Assembly (NCBI RefSeq): GCF_002019635.1
Contig: NZ_KV917371.1
Span: 1,594,001-1,658,000, forward strand
Origin: Metabacillus halosaccharovorans
GTDB taxonomy: Bacteria; Bacillota; Bacilli; Bacillales; Bacillaceae
Reading direction: 5' to 3'
DNA: 64,000 bases
Shown here: positions 19,396 to 28,546 of the stretch, one piece after another
Position numbering within the stretch: the stretch's first letter is position 1
How the letters are laid out: each line of letters begins with the position of its first letter
The notes under the pieces: generated by a model
Told to the model about the DNA's origin: nothing
The model's database searches: none
What the model saw: only the letters and a program-made list of their open reading frames with translations
Position numbers and translations under genes: made by a program

Positions 19396-20541
19396 ATGTT
19401 GTATCTAGACAACAGTGCAACAACAAAACCTTATAAAGATGTCCTTTCAACTTACATGAAAGTGACAGAAGATTATTTTGCAAATCCTTCTTCAATCCAT
19501 AAATTAGGAAGTAAAGCTGAAGCTTTATTGGTTCAATCAAGAAAACAAGTTGCAGGCTTATTAAATGTTTCGGATGAAGAGATCATCTTTACTTCAGGTG
19601 GAACTGAAGGAAATAATTTAGCAATAAAGGGTGCAGCATTCGCATATAAGCACAAGGGTAACCATTTAATCACATCTGTTATTGAACATCCATCTGTTTT
19701 AGAAGCGTTTAAACAATTAGAAGCCATTCATGGTTTTCAGGTAACATACTTAGAGGTAGACGAAAATGGACGAGTATCTGTTGATGAGTTGAAAGAAGCT
19801 ATACAGGAAAATACGATTCTTGTTTCTGTTATGCATGTACATAATGAAATAGGAATGATTCAACCAATTGAACAGATTGGAAAGATGATTAAGCAATACT
19901 CAAATGCTATTTTCCATGTTGACTATGTTCAGGGTGTAACAAAGGTGCCCCTGAATTTTTATGGAGCCGGCATTGATTTATGTACGATTTCAGGACATAA
20001 ATTTCATAGCCTAAATGGTACGGGTGCTTTATTTGTGCGAAAGGGTATTCAATTAGTTCCCCTATTTTCTGGAGGGGCTCAAGAGCTACAATTAAGATCA
20101 GGTACTGAAAGCTTAGCTGGAATTGTATCGATGACAAAAGCATTAAGAATGTCTATGGAGAAAGCAAACCGACAGATAGAATATCTATTTGCAACACATA
20201 AGAAATTAAGATCTGAATTAACAAAAATAGATGGTGTTAAAGTAAATACTCCTGAGGAATTTTATGCACCTCATATTATGAATTTTTCAGTACCGGCATT
20301 AAAATCAGAAGTTCTCATCCACTTTTTCGGAGAGAACAATATATTTGTATCAACAACATCAGCTTGTTCATCAAGAAATAAAAAGGTAAGTCAGGCATTG
20401 CTTTCGATGAATAAGAGCGAAGACATTGCTAAATCCGCGATTAGGATTAGTTTATCACTTGATCACAATGAAGCCATTATTGATCCATTTGTGACAACAC
20501 TTACAAAAGGAATAGAAAAACTAACGAAAGTTATGAGGTAG
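19396..20541 (+). CDS. nifZ: Cysteine desulfurase NifZ (ThiI partner)
   Basis: PLP enzyme that passes cysteine sulfur to ThiI for 4-thiouridine in tRNA. 381 residues from the ATG at 19396, which follows GGAGG; the frame is open to 19366. Lys202 in TISGHKFHS is the Schiff-base lysine and Cys324 in TSACSSRNKK the persulfide cysteine. It is followed four bases later by thiI, the same dedicated desulfurase-ThiI pair as in B. subtilis (ytbJ). Confidence 0.95.
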   Translation: MLYLDNSATTKPYKDVLSTYMKVTEDYFANPSSIHKLGSKAEALLVQSRKQVAGLLNVSDEEIIFTSGGTEGNNLAIKGAAFAYKHKGNHLITSVIEHPSVLEAFKQLEAIHGFQVTYLEVDENGRVSVDELKEAIQENTILVSVMHVHNEIGMIQPIEQIGKMIKQYSNAIFHVDYVQGVTKVPLNFYGAGIDLCTISGHKFHSLNGTGALFVRKGIQLVPLFSGGAQELQLRSGTESLAGIVSMTKALRMSMEKANRQIEYLFATHKKLRSELTKIDGVKVNTPEEFYAPHIMNFSVPALKSEVLIHFFGENNIFVSTTSACSSRNKKVSQALLSMNKSEDIAKSAIRISLSLDHNEAIIDPFVTTLTKGIEKLTKVMR

Positions 20542-20545
20542 AAAA

Positions 20546-21745
20546 ATGGAATTTGATCACATATTAATTCGGTTTGGGGAAATATCTACTAAGGGAAGAA
20601 ATAGAAAGAAGTTTGTTGATCGTTTGAAAAAAAATATAAAAGAAGTTCTCAATCAATTTCCTAGCTTAACCTATGAAGGTACAAGAGATCGATTATATAT
20701 TCATTTGAATAATGAGCAGCATGAAGAAATTGTGGAGAAGCTTAAACTTGTTTTTGGTATTCAATCGTTTAGTTTAGCTATTAAATGCAAAAGTGAAATA
20801 ACGGATATAAAAGAAATGGCGTTAAAAGCTGTGAAAAGTTTATATAAATCGAATGATACGTTTAAAGTAACGGCTAAAAGAGCCGATAAGCAATTTCCAT
20901 TGGACACTAATGAGCTTAATTATCAAATTGGAAGTCACATATTAATTCATACTGAAAATCTAACGGTAGATGTAAAAAAACCGGATATAAATGTCCGAGT
21001 GGAAGTTCGTGTTGAGGCTACCTATATTACTTGCTATGATTTCAAAGGTGCTGGTGGACTGCCGGTTGGCTCAGGTGGGAAGGCTATTCTGTTATTATCA
21101 GGTGGAATTGATAGTCCGGTTGCAGGCTTCTTATCATTAAAAAGAGGTGTAGAACTGGAAGTTGTTCATTTTTTCAGCCCGCCGTATACGAGTGAACGTG
21201 CGAAACAAAAGGTAATTGATTTAACAAAAGAATTAACAGCATATGGTGGAAAAATAAAACTTCATATCGTTCCTTTTACAAAGATTCAAGAAAAAATTCA
21301 GGAACAAGTTCCGGAAAATTATACAATGACATCTACTCGTAGAATGATGGTGAAAATAGCTGACCAACTCAGACAAAAGCAGCAAGCGTTAGCGCTTATA
21401 ACAGGTGAAAGTCTAGGGCAGGTAGCAAGTCAAACCCTTGAAAGCATGGTGGCGATTAATGATGTGACGAGTACACCAATTTTAAGGCCGCTTATTACAA
21501 TGGACAAAACAGAAATCATTGAAATTGCCAAAGAAATTCATACACATGATATTTCAATAAGACCATATGAGGACTGCTGTACGATTTTTACTCCAGCGAA
21601 TCCAAAAACAAAACCGAAAGTTGATAAAGTATCGAGATTTGAAAGTTTTGTGGACTTTGAAGAGCTTGTCACAGAAGCGGTTAATAATGTTAATACTTTA
21701 ACTATAACAGAAAATCAAAAAGATGAATTTGCAGATTTATTTTAA
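20546..21745 (+). CDS. thiI: tRNA 4-thiouridine synthase ThiI
   Basis: Adenylates U8 of tRNA and inserts sulfur; in many bacteria also supplies sulfur for thiamine thiazole. 399 residues: N-terminal ferredoxin-like and THUMP domains (to about 165), then the PP-loop ATPase with [13 protein letters not shown]. It has no C-terminal rhodanese domain, the usual Bacillus form, so sulfur must come directly from the neighbouring NifZ. Ribosome binding site GAGG sits at the end of nifZ. Confidence 0.96.
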   Translation: MEFDHILIRFGEISTKGRNRKKFVDRLKKNIKEVLNQFPSLTYEGTRDRLYIHLNNEQHEEIVEKLKLVFGIQSFSLAIKCKSEITDIKEMALKAVKSLYKSNDTFKVTAKRADKQFPLDTNELNYQIGSHILIHTENLTVDVKKPDINVRVEVRVEATYITCYDFKGAGGLPVGSGGKAILLLSGGIDSPVAGFLSLKRGVELEVVHFFSPPYTSERAKQKVIDLTKELTAYGGKIKLHIVPFTKIQEKIQEQVPENYTMTSTRRMMVKIADQLRQKQQALALITGESLGQVASQTLESMVAINDVTSTPILRPLITMDKTEIIEIAKEIHTHDISIRPYEDCCTIFTPANPKTKPKVDKVSRFESFVDFEELVTEAVNNVNTLTITENQKDEFADLF

Positions 21746-21810
21746 ATCTGACTATCTAGATGAGCATGGAAAACAAACAATATTTTGTGAAGAATTACCA
21801 AAAAAAAAGA

Positions 21811-21841
21811 TGAATGAAGCCATGTGTATTTACACATTCTA
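21811..21841 (+). promoter_or_regulatory. SigG-type promoter of the SASP gene
   Basis: TGAATG (21811-21816), 18 bases, CATTCTA (21835-21841), close to the SigG/SigF consensus, 22 bases before the start codon. Confidence 0.65.
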
Positions 21842-21863
21842 TACTCACAAGGAGGTGATACAC

Positions 21864-22079
21864 ATGGCACAAAACAGCGGTTCAAACAGCTCAAATCAAT
21901 TAGTTGTACCTGGTGCTGCACAAGCAATCGACCAAATGAAGTATGAGATCGCTTCTGAATTTGGTGTAAACTTAGGACCAGAAACAACTTCACGTGCAAA
22001 CGGTTCTGTTGGTGGTGAAATCACAAAACGTTTAGTTTCTTTTGCTCAACAACAAATGAGCGGTTCTTTCCAAAAATAA
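21864..22079 (+). CDS. sspA: Alpha/beta-type small acid-soluble spore protein
   Basis: 71-residue DNA-binding protein that coats the spore chromosome. Contains the GPR protease site YEIASEFGV and the conserved [22 protein letters not shown] block. A near-perfect GGAGGTGAT site precedes the ATG at 21864; the frame is open further upstream but only this start makes sense. Position after thiI is that of sspA in B. subtilis, though assignment among alpha/beta paralogues from sequence alone is approximate. Confidence 0.95.
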   Translation: MAQNSGSNSSNQLVVPGAAQAIDQMKYEIASEFGVNLGPETTSRANGSVGGEITKRLVSFAQQQMSGSFQK

Positions 22080-22100
22080 TAGAATAAACATGGCTACTAA

Positions 22101-22130
22101 GGGTGGGGGTAACCCCACTCTTTTCTTGTT
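22101..22130 (+). terminator. Terminator after the SASP gene
   Basis: GTGGGG-gtaa-CCCCAC stem followed by TCTTTTCTTGTT. Confidence 0.7.
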
Positions 22131-22175
22131 CAAGTGTCCAACTCCACCGGAGATGAGTAAAGGGAGGTACATAAT

Positions 22176-22313
22176 ATGACAAGAGATGACCGTGAAAACA
22201 TCGCAGAAGACGGTGAACGAGAGCAGCAACAAAGATTAGAAAAAAGTAGAAAACAACAAAGAAAAAGAAGAAATGAGCCGAAAAACGCGAAACAGGCAAA
22301 TGAACAAAGTTAA
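22176..22313 (+). CDS. Small highly charged protein, unknown function (45 aa)
   Basis: ATG at 22176 follows AGGGAGGT at good spacing and is closed by its own terminator at 22320-22349. The 45-residue product starts MTRDDRENIAEDGEREQQQ and is dominated by Arg, Lys, Gln and Glu with no hydrophobic core, so it is probably disordered or a single charged helix. It lies between two terminators with no obvious promoter. I do not recognise the family; its place beside a spore-protein gene gives only a weak hint of a forespore role. Confidence 0.65.
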   Translation: MTRDDRENIAEDGEREQQQRLEKSRKQQRKRRNEPKNAKQANEQS

Positions 22314-22319
22314 TATTTA

Positions 22320-22349
22320 AAAACAGACCCTCATAAGGTCTGTTTTTTG
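22320..22349 (+). terminator. Terminator after the 45-residue gene
   Basis: AAACAGACC...GGTCTGTTTTTT. Confidence 0.85.
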
Positions 22350-22463
22350 CATATTGCAAATACTAGGGTTGTATATATTAGAGTGCTTTTATTTCATAAG
22401 ATTTTAAAAAGTTATATTTATTAGGTATAATATGTATGTATGATCCAAGAAGGAGGGGGAAGT

Positions 22464-24047
22464 ATGGTAAGAGAAGAGCTTCTTGCGCCACCCATTTATA
22501 ATTTAGTAGAAGAAATAGAAAAGTATTCTAAAGATGTTACAAAGGTAGCTCTAAAATGGGAAAATGAATCAGGTGAGACAAGTGAGATTACCTATAGTTC
22601 ACTAATAAAAAGAGTAAATCGGATTGGAAACGCTTTCATTAACAGAGGACTAAAGCAAGGTGATAAAGTTCTTGTGGTGATCCCTAGAGTTATTGATGCT
22701 TATGCCGTTTATTTAGGAGCCTTAAAGGCAGGGTTAGTCGTTATTCCTAGTTCTGAAATGTTACGTACAAAGGATTTACAATATCGCATAACACATGGTG
22801 ATGTAAAAGCTATAGTAAGCTATGGTTTATATACCAGTGAGTTTAAAGATATAAAAGAATATGATTCAATTAAAAAGTTTGTCATTCATGGATCTGAGCA
22901 TGATTGGATTTCTTTAGAACAACTATTAAACACGCAAAGTACTGAAATGGAAATGGTAAAAACAGAATCCTCGAGTATGGCATTTATCTCCTATACTTCA
23001 GGAACTACAGGAAATCCTAAAGGAGTTGTCCATACACATGGCTGGGCATTTGCACATTTAAGGACTGCCGCTAAAAACTGGCTAAGTATAAAAGAGGAAG
23101 ATGTTGTTTGGGCAACTGCAGGACCTGGTTGGCAGAAGTGGGTGTGGAGTCCCTTTCTATCCGTTCTTGGGAGCGGGGCAACAGGTTTAATTTATCATGG
23201 TAAATTTAATCCGGAGAAATATCTCCAACTCCTTGATAACTATAATGTTAATGTTTTATGTTGTACTCCAACTGAATATCGTTTGATGGCAAAGGTTGAA
23301 AACCTTGAGAATTATTCGCTTTCTTCTTTACATAGTGCCGTTTCTGCAGGGGAGCCGTTAAATCGTGAGGTAATTGAGACATTTGAGAAGTATTTCAATG
23401 TACAAGTTAGAGACGGTTATGGCCAAACAGAAAACACATTATTAGTTGGTGTAATGAAAGGAATGGAAATTAAACCAGGTTCTATGGGAAAACCAACGCC
23501 TGGAAATGATGTGAAAATTATTGATGATGAAAGCAATATTTGTAAGGTTGGAGAAGTTGGTGATATTGCTGTACATCGTGATACCCCCGCCTTATTTAAG
23601 GAGTACTATAAAGACTTTGAACGAACAACGATGCAATTTAGAGGGGACTATTATGTAACAGGAGATCGTGCAAAAATGGATGAAGACGGATACTTCTGGT
23701 TTGAAGGAAGAAGTGACGATATTATTATTAGTTCTGGATACACGATTGGACCATTTGAAGTGGAAGATGCGCTTGTAAAGCATCCATATGTAAAAGAATG
23801 TGCAGTAGTTGCTAGTCCTGATGAAGTGAGAGGAAATATAGTTAAAGCTTATGTTGTGTTAAGAAATCCATCCTTATCAGAACAAAAGGAAATGACTAAA
23901 ACCCTGCAGGATCATGTCAAGACTTTAACAGCCCCATATAAATATCCTCGTGAAATAGAATTTGTCGAGGATTTACCTAAAACAACTTCCGGTAAAATTC
24001 GCAGGGTTGTTTTAAGAGAACGGGAGCTGCAACTAAAACAAGGATAA
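22464..24047 (+). CDS. ytcI: Acyl-CoA synthetase (AMP-forming), YtcI-like
   Basis: ANL-superfamily ligase of 527 residues activating a carboxylic acid, probably a short or medium chain fatty acid. Motifs: YTSGTTGNPKG, the adenine loop RDGYGQTE, GRSDDIIISSGYTIGPFEVE and the catalytic lysine in PKTTSGKIRR. The frame extends to 22440, but the ATG at 22464 directly follows GGAGGGGG. Substrate cannot be told from sequence; it resembles medium-chain and branched acyl-CoA synthetases more than AcsA, and sits downstream of the SASP locus as B. subtilis ytcI does. Confidence 0.88.
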   Translation: MVREELLAPPIYNLVEEIEKYSKDVTKVALKWENESGETSEITYSSLIKRVNRIGNAFINRGLKQGDKVLVVIPRVIDAYAVYLGALKAGLVVIPSSEMLRTKDLQYRITHGDVKAIVSYGLYTSEFKDIKEYDSIKKFVIHGSEHDWISLEQLLNTQSTEMEMVKTESSSMAFISYTSGTTGNPKGVVHTHGWAFAHLRTAAKNWLSIKEEDVVWATAGPGWQKWVWSPFLSVLGSGATGLIYHGKFNPEKYLQLLDNYNVNVLCCTPTEYRLMAKVENLENYSLSSLHSAVSAGEPLNREVIETFEKYFNVQVRDGYGQTENTLLVGVMKGMEIKPGSMGKPTPGNDVKIIDDESNICKVGEVGDIAVHRDTPALFKEYYKDFERTTMQFRGDYYVTGDRAKMDEDGYFWFEGRSDDIIISSGYTIGPFEVEDALVKHPYVKECAVVASPDEVRGNIVKAYVVLRNPSLSEQKEMTKTLQDHVKTLTAPYKYPREIEFVEDLPKTTSGKIRRVVLRERELQLKQG

Positions 24048-24057
24048 CAAAAAAATT

Positions 24058-24086
24058 AAAACCGAGAGCTATTCTCGGTTTTTTTG
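24058..24086 (+). terminator. Terminator after ytcI
   Basis: AACCGAGA-gcta-TTCTCGGTTTTTTT. Confidence 0.85.
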
Positions 24087-24124
24087 ATATTATCAGAATT
24101 TATTAGTTTTGTAATTAGTTTCAG

Positions 24125-24245
24125 TGTCTAGCTCCAGCGCCTAGCCCCTCGAGGTCATAAGTCAATTTGGAATTGAAGGCAAAGAACGCCTTCTATTCCA
24201 AATCGCCTTATGCTTGTCGGGGCTGACCAAGGCGCTTGCGCTTTT
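24125..24245. repeat. Dispersed stem-loop repeat, copy 1
   Basis: Ends with AGCGCC-t-AGCCCC on the left and GGGGCT-gaccaa-GGCGCT on the right. Inside are CATAAG/CTTATG, ATTTGGAAT/ATTCCAAAT and AGGC/GCCT arms around the loop AAAGAAC. The second copy is at 30530-30646. It encodes no protein. Such GC-rich palindromic elements are common between genes in Bacillaceae; their origin and role are not settled. The right end runs almost into the leader of ytcJ. Confidence 0.8.
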
Positions 24246-24306
24246 CTTATATGGTTTGTTCTGTGCTACTATTATTGAAAAGATTTTGACTTTGGAGGGA
24301 TGGATA

Positions 24307-25896
24307 GTGGGTATTTTGTGGTATGGAGGAAGAATTTATACGCTGGAGAACGAAGGGAATACGGTACAAGCTGTTTTGACCAGTGAAGGTCAAATTGTAG
24401 CCACTGGAAATCCCAAATTTCTCAGGGCAGTATTCCATAAAGAAATCGCAAAAGAACATAATCTGCAAGGTAATACGATGATACCAGGATTAGTTGATAG
24501 TCATATGCATTTAATTGGACATGGGGAAAAGCTGTTAAGATTGGATTTTTCAAAAATAAAGAGTTCCGCTGAAATGCTTGATATGATAAAGCAAAGAGCA
24601 AGTGAAGTTCCTAAAGGCCGTTGGATCATTGGTGAAGGGTGGAATGAAAACCAATTAGAGGATAGTAAGATTCTTCATAGAACAGAACTGGATGAAGTAT
24701 CACCAAATCATCCTGTTCTGCTAAAACGAATATGCCGTCATGCGCTAATTGCCAATTCAAAAGCATTACAACTTGCGAATATTTCCAAGGAAACAATTGA
24801 TCCTGCCGGGGGAGTTATTGTTAGAGGCGATGACAATCATCCAACAGGTTATTTACTGGATAAAGCTCAGGATATGCTATTATCTATTTCTCCCTTTCCA
24901 ACGTTGGATGAAATTCAATATGCACTAGAAATCTCAATAAAAGATTGTTATAAAAAAGGTCTGGTTGGTGGCCATACTGAAGATCTTTCTTATTATGGTA
25001 GTTTGGAAAATACTTTAAAAGCATACGAAAATGTTGTGGAAAAAGGACTGAAGTTTCGAAGTCATTTATTAGTTCATCATCAAGTAGTTGATGAATTTCA
25101 CCTTAGAAAAAGAGAGAATGGTCCGTTTATAGAATTTGGAGCGATGAAAATTTTTGCGGATGGTGCATTAGGGGGCAGAACAGCCTTATTAAGCTTCCCT
25201 TATAAAGATGATCCGACAACTTCAGGGGTGGCTATTCATACAAAAGAAGAAATTGAGGAATTAATTAAAAAAGCAAGAAGATTTAAGATGGAAGTTGCAG
25301 TACATGCAATTGGTGATTTAGCTTTTGAATGGATTCTCGACTTAATTGAAAAGCATCCGCCTGGTGATAGACAACATGATCGTCTAATTCATGCTCAAAT
25401 TTTAAGAGAGGAATTAATCGAAAAGGCCAAATCACTACCTATTATACTTGATATTCAGCCTCGTTTTGTTGGGAGTGATTTTCCCTGGGTGATAGATCGG
25501 ATTGGTGAAGAGAATTTGAAATCCTGTTATGCATGGAAAACTCTCATAGACATAGGAATTCCTTGCGCAGGAGGTTCTGATGCCCCAATTGAGCCAGTGG
25601 ATCCGATACTCGGAATTTACGCTGCAATGAAAAGGACAAGCGATTACGAAAAATCGGGGAAATCCTATTTGCCAGAGCAAAAGCTTAGTGTATATGAAGC
25701 GGTAGAATTATATACAAAGGGCAGTGCCTATGCTGTTCATAAAGAAAGGAAACAAGGGATGATCAAACCGGGTTATGTTGCTGATTTCACCGTTTTTGAT
25801 CAGGATATTTTTGCGATAGATGCGGAAGAATTACTAAATACAAATGTTGTCATGACAGTTGTTGATGGTGACATAATGTATAAAAGGGGACAGTGA
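24307..25896 (+). CDS. ytcJ: Amidohydrolase, YtcJ/NfdA-like
   Basis: Metal-dependent amidohydrolase (amidohydrolase 3 family) of 529 residues; true substrate unknown. N-terminal and C-terminal strands form the composite beta-sandwich. The barrel shows VDSHMHLIGHG (HxH metal site), GGHTED, VHAIGDLA and GGSDAPIEPVDP. The frame is open back to 24214, but that extension is translated from the dispersed repeat; GTG at 24307 lies seven bases after GGAGGG and gives 529 residues, the length I recall for B. subtilis YtcJ. It is followed by a hairpin overlapping its stop codon. Confidence 0.88.
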   Translation: MGILWYGGRIYTLENEGNTVQAVLTSEGQIVATGNPKFLRAVFHKEIAKEHNLQGNTMIPGLVDSHMHLIGHGEKLLRLDFSKIKSSAEMLDMIKQRASEVPKGRWIIGEGWNENQLEDSKILHRTELDEVSPNHPVLLKRICRHALIANSKALQLANISKETIDPAGGVIVRGDDNHPTGYLLDKAQDMLLSISPFPTLDEIQYALEISIKDCYKKGLVGGHTEDLSYYGSLENTLKAYENVVEKGLKFRSHLLVHHQVVDEFHLRKRENGPFIEFGAMKIFADGALGGRTALLSFPYKDDPTTSGVAIHTKEEIEELIKKARRFKMEVAVHAIGDLAFEWILDLIEKHPPGDRQHDRLIHAQILREELIEKAKSLPIILDIQPRFVGSDFPWVIDRIGEENLKSCYAWKTLIDIGIPCAGGSDAPIEPVDPILGIYAAMKRTSDYEKSGKSYLPEQKLSVYEAVELYTKGSAYAVHKERKQGMIKPGYVADFTVFDQDIFAIDAEELLNTNVVMTVVDGDIMYKRGQ

Positions 25897-25912
25897 AAGC
25901 TGGCCCCTTCTT
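25884..25912 (+). terminator. Hairpin at the end of ytcJ
   Basis: AAGGGGACAG and CTGGCCCCTT with the TGA stop in the loop, then CTTC; between convergent ytcJ and nadK. The U-run is weak. Confidence 0.5.
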
Positions 25913-25922
25913 CAAAGTCTAT

Positions 25923-26723
25923 TTACAAAAACGTTCTTTTTACTTTTTCCCAGAATGAGTTATCCTTCAACTTAACTGTTTTAATCGGGAGCTCACTTAG
26001 ACTATATTCAAGCTGCTGTACATGACGAATACTAAGTGCTTCGTTATCAATACCGATCACCGGGTAATCGTTTCCATCCTGAACAACTTTAAGAGTTAAT
26101 TTTCGTTTATCACTCAAAATAAAAGAAGAACCTAAGGTACGGTATAAATTGTTATTTAAAGATGCCAGTTCACTTACCTGTAAGCATGGTAGCATAGGAT
26201 CAACAACTGCTCCATTTACTGATTTGTTATATGCTGTACTTCCGGTTGGTGTAGAGATTAGCATCCCGTCACCTCTAAATGTTTCGAAGTGAAGATCATC
26301 AATAAAGACATCAATAACAAACGTTTTAATAATACTTGAGCGGATGGAACATTCATTTAAACATTTGAATGAAGTATTATTGTCAATTTTTACATCTAAA
26401 ACAGGGTATCTTCTAACTTCAATTTGAGATTCATTCATTGCTTGAAGCATTTTCTCCCGGTCATCAAGATGGAAATCACAATATAGACTTAATGTATCAT
26501 CCACACCAATTCCTACATATAAACAATCTGCTCTGAAATTTGTTTTTCTTACAGCTTGAAGAAAGGCACCATCCCCGCCAATACTGACAATGATGTTCGC
26601 ATTTTTATGATCTTCTACGACTTTAAAATCTCTTTCCCTTGCGAAATTGATCAATGAGTGAATTTTATCAATCGTGCTTTCATCTTTTTTGTAATAAAAA
26701 TAAACATTTCGACGGTCTGACAT
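25923..26723 (-). CDS. nadK: NAD kinase (YtdI type)
   Basis: Phosphorylates NAD to NADP. 266 residues with the GGDG motif (residues 49-52) and the glycine-rich TPTGSTAYNKSVNGAVV active-site stretch. Many Bacillus species carry two NAD kinases; the neighbourhood (ytcI, ytcJ, sppA) corresponds to the ytdI (second) copy. AGGAGG precedes the ATG. Monocistronic, divergent from sppA. Confidence 0.94.
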   Translation of the reverse strand: MSDRRNVYFYYKKDESTIDKIHSLINFARERDFKVVEDHKNANIIVSIGGDGAFLQAVRKTNFRADCLYVGIGVDDTLSLYCDFHLDDREKMLQAMNESQIEVRRYPVLDVKIDNNTSFKCLNECSIRSSIIKTFVIDVFIDDLHFETFRGDGMLISTPTGSTAYNKSVNGAVVDPMLPCLQVSELASLNNNLYRTLGSSFILSDKRKLTLKVVQDGNDYPVIGIDNEALSIRHVQQLEYSLSELPIKTVKLKDNSFWEKVKRTFL

Positions 26724-26882
26724 AGTGAATCCTCCTTATATATGTATACCTCCACTTTTTTCCTGGAAGATGGTACAATACTTTATGTTGTTTAGTTTAC
26801 CACTTTTGCACGATTAAATGTTTGATTCTGCTAGAATAAAGCATATTGAAATTCTAGCAAAAATTAGGGAGGTAGAAAAAAG

Positions 26883-27887
26883 ATGAATGGTAAACGATGG
26901 GGAGCAATTGCTATAGCTGGGGTTTTATTTGTATTTTCCATCATTATAAGTTCGACAATGATGTTTCTAAATCAAAGTGAAATGTTCTCAGAGGCTTTTG
27001 CGAGCGGATCAGAATTCTCTGAAGAAGTAATTGAGGAAGGCTCTGAATTCAACAAAATCCTGGTACTGAATGTTAACGGAGTTATTCAAGATACAGGTGA
27101 AGATGTTACATCTTTCTTTAGCACCGCTGGCTATCAACATCAAACATTCCTGGATATGGTTGAAGCAGCAGGTGATGACGATGCAATTAAAGGGATTATA
27201 TTACGTGTGAATTCACCAGGCGGTGGAGTGGTTGAAAGTGCTGAAATACATAAAAAACTCTTAGAATTAAAAGAGTCCAGTAAAAAACCGATTTACGTTT
27301 CTATGGGGACGCAAGCAGCTTCAGGTGGTTATTATATTTCAACTGCAGGCGATAAAATCTTTGCAGCACCAGATACATTAACTGGCTCGCTTGGCGTTAT
27401 TATGCAATCTGTTAACTATGGTGAGCTAGCTGAAAAGTATGGTGTGAAATTTGAAACCATTAAAAGCGGCCCATACAAAGATATTTTCTCACCTACACGT
27501 GATATGACTGAAGAAGAGAGAAAAATCTTACAAGCGATGGTAAACAATGCATATGACGGTTTTGTAGATGTTATTACACAAGGGCGTCCATTATCCGAAG
27601 AAGAGGTTCGTAAGGTTGCAGATGGACGAATCTATGATGGAAGACAAGCAAAGGAAAATAAACTAGTCGATGAACTAGGTTATTTTGATGATACAGTAGC
27701 GACTATGAAAAAGGATTTGAAGTTGAAAGATGCGAAGGTCGTTCAATATGGGTCAGCCTTAGGATTTGAGAGCTTCCTTTCTATGAGTGCTAGCAAAATA
27801 TTTAAAGAAGACGCCGAGTTATCAATTCTTCTTCAGCTTTTATCAAATTCAAATTCGCCTAGATTGATGTATTTATATTCTGAGTAA
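26883..27887 (+). CDS. sppA: Signal peptide peptidase SppA
   Basis: Membrane-anchored serine protease with a Ser/Lys dyad that degrades cleaved signal peptides. N-terminal transmembrane segment (about residues 8-29), S49 domain after it. Ser147 in AASGGYYIS and Lys199 in SGPYKD fall at the same numbers as the catalytic residues of the B. subtilis enzyme. 334 residues, GGGAGG site. yteJ follows after 13 bases; in B. subtilis that pair is a SigW-controlled unit linked to resistance to membrane-active peptides. I could not find a clear SigW promoter here. Confidence 0.95.
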   Translation: MNGKRWGAIAIAGVLFVFSIIISSTMMFLNQSEMFSEAFASGSEFSEEVIEEGSEFNKILVLNVNGVIQDTGEDVTSFFSTAGYQHQTFLDMVEAAGDDDAIKGIILRVNSPGGGVVESAEIHKKLLELKESSKKPIYVSMGTQAASGGYYISTAGDKIFAAPDTLTGSLGVIMQSVNYGELAEKYGVKFETIKSGPYKDIFSPTRDMTEEERKILQAMVNNAYDGFVDVITQGRPLSEEEVRKVADGRIYDGRQAKENKLVDELGYFDDTVATMKKDLKLKDAKVVQYGSALGFESFLSMSASKIFKEDAELSILLQLLSNSNSPRLMYLYSE

Positions 27888-27900
27888 GGGGGACTAAAAC

Positions 27901-28452
27901 GTGGACAGTACATTTGAAGGTCCAGAGCAAAATGAATCTGTTGAACAGATGCCTGTAGATAAGAAATCAATCGTTCATTATCCAAACATGCTTGCTGGGT
28001 TTTGGATTCGTTTTTGGGCATATCTAGTAGATTTACTTGTAATAGGAAGCGTAAATCGCATTATCATATATCCCTTATTCAGTTTTATTGGCTTAGATAC
28101 AAGCGACTCATTTATCTTCTCTCCAGTTTCCATTGCAACAGCTATTACCTATTTTGCCTATTTTGTTTTTATGACAAAGTTCCTGAACCAGACTTTAGGT
28201 AAAATGATCTTTGGATTGAGGGTCGTATCGAATGATGATACGAGTCTAAACTGGAGTACGATTATATTTAGAGAATTAGTTGGAAGATATATATCTAAGA
28301 TGATATGGATCGGCTTCCTAATTGCAGCCTTTACGCCGAAAAAACAGACTTTACATGACATTTTTGCAGACACACTAGTCATTCATGAAAAGGTTTTTTC
28401 AAAATCAGTAAAAGAAGAAACAATTTATAACACTAGTCCTTCTGAAATATAG
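27901..28452 (+). CDS. yteJ: RDD-family membrane protein
   Basis: 183 residues with GFWIRFWAYLVDLLVIG as the RDD-type first membrane helix, further hydrophobic helices, and the conserved end TPKKQTLHDIFADTLV. GTG start at 27901 after AAGGGGG. Operon partner of sppA; in B. subtilis YteJ modulates SppA-linked lantibiotic resistance. No enzymatic motif is visible. Confidence 0.9.
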   Translation: MDSTFEGPEQNESVEQMPVDKKSIVHYPNMLAGFWIRFWAYLVDLLVIGSVNRIIIYPLFSFIGLDTSDSFIFSPVSIATAITYFAYFVFMTKFLNQTLGKMIFGLRVVSNDDTSLNWSTIIFRELVGRYISKMIWIGFLIAAFTPKKQTLHDIFADTLVIHEKVFSKSVKEETIYNTSPSEI

Positions 28453-28546
28453 ATAATACAATTATGTTGTTCTTAGAACCTGCTATATAAAATAGCAGGT
28501 TTAATTTGTTTATATAGAGGTGATAATGAGAAATTGAAAGGATGTG

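Noticed and set aside
22021-22359. 112-residue minus-strand open frame over the SASP terminator and 45-residue gene
   Set aside because: Antisense to real genes, no ribosome binding site, Phe-rich low-quality protein.
24214-24306. Apparent hydrophobic N-terminus of YtcJ
   Set aside because: Translated from the dispersed repeat; see the start at GTG 24307.
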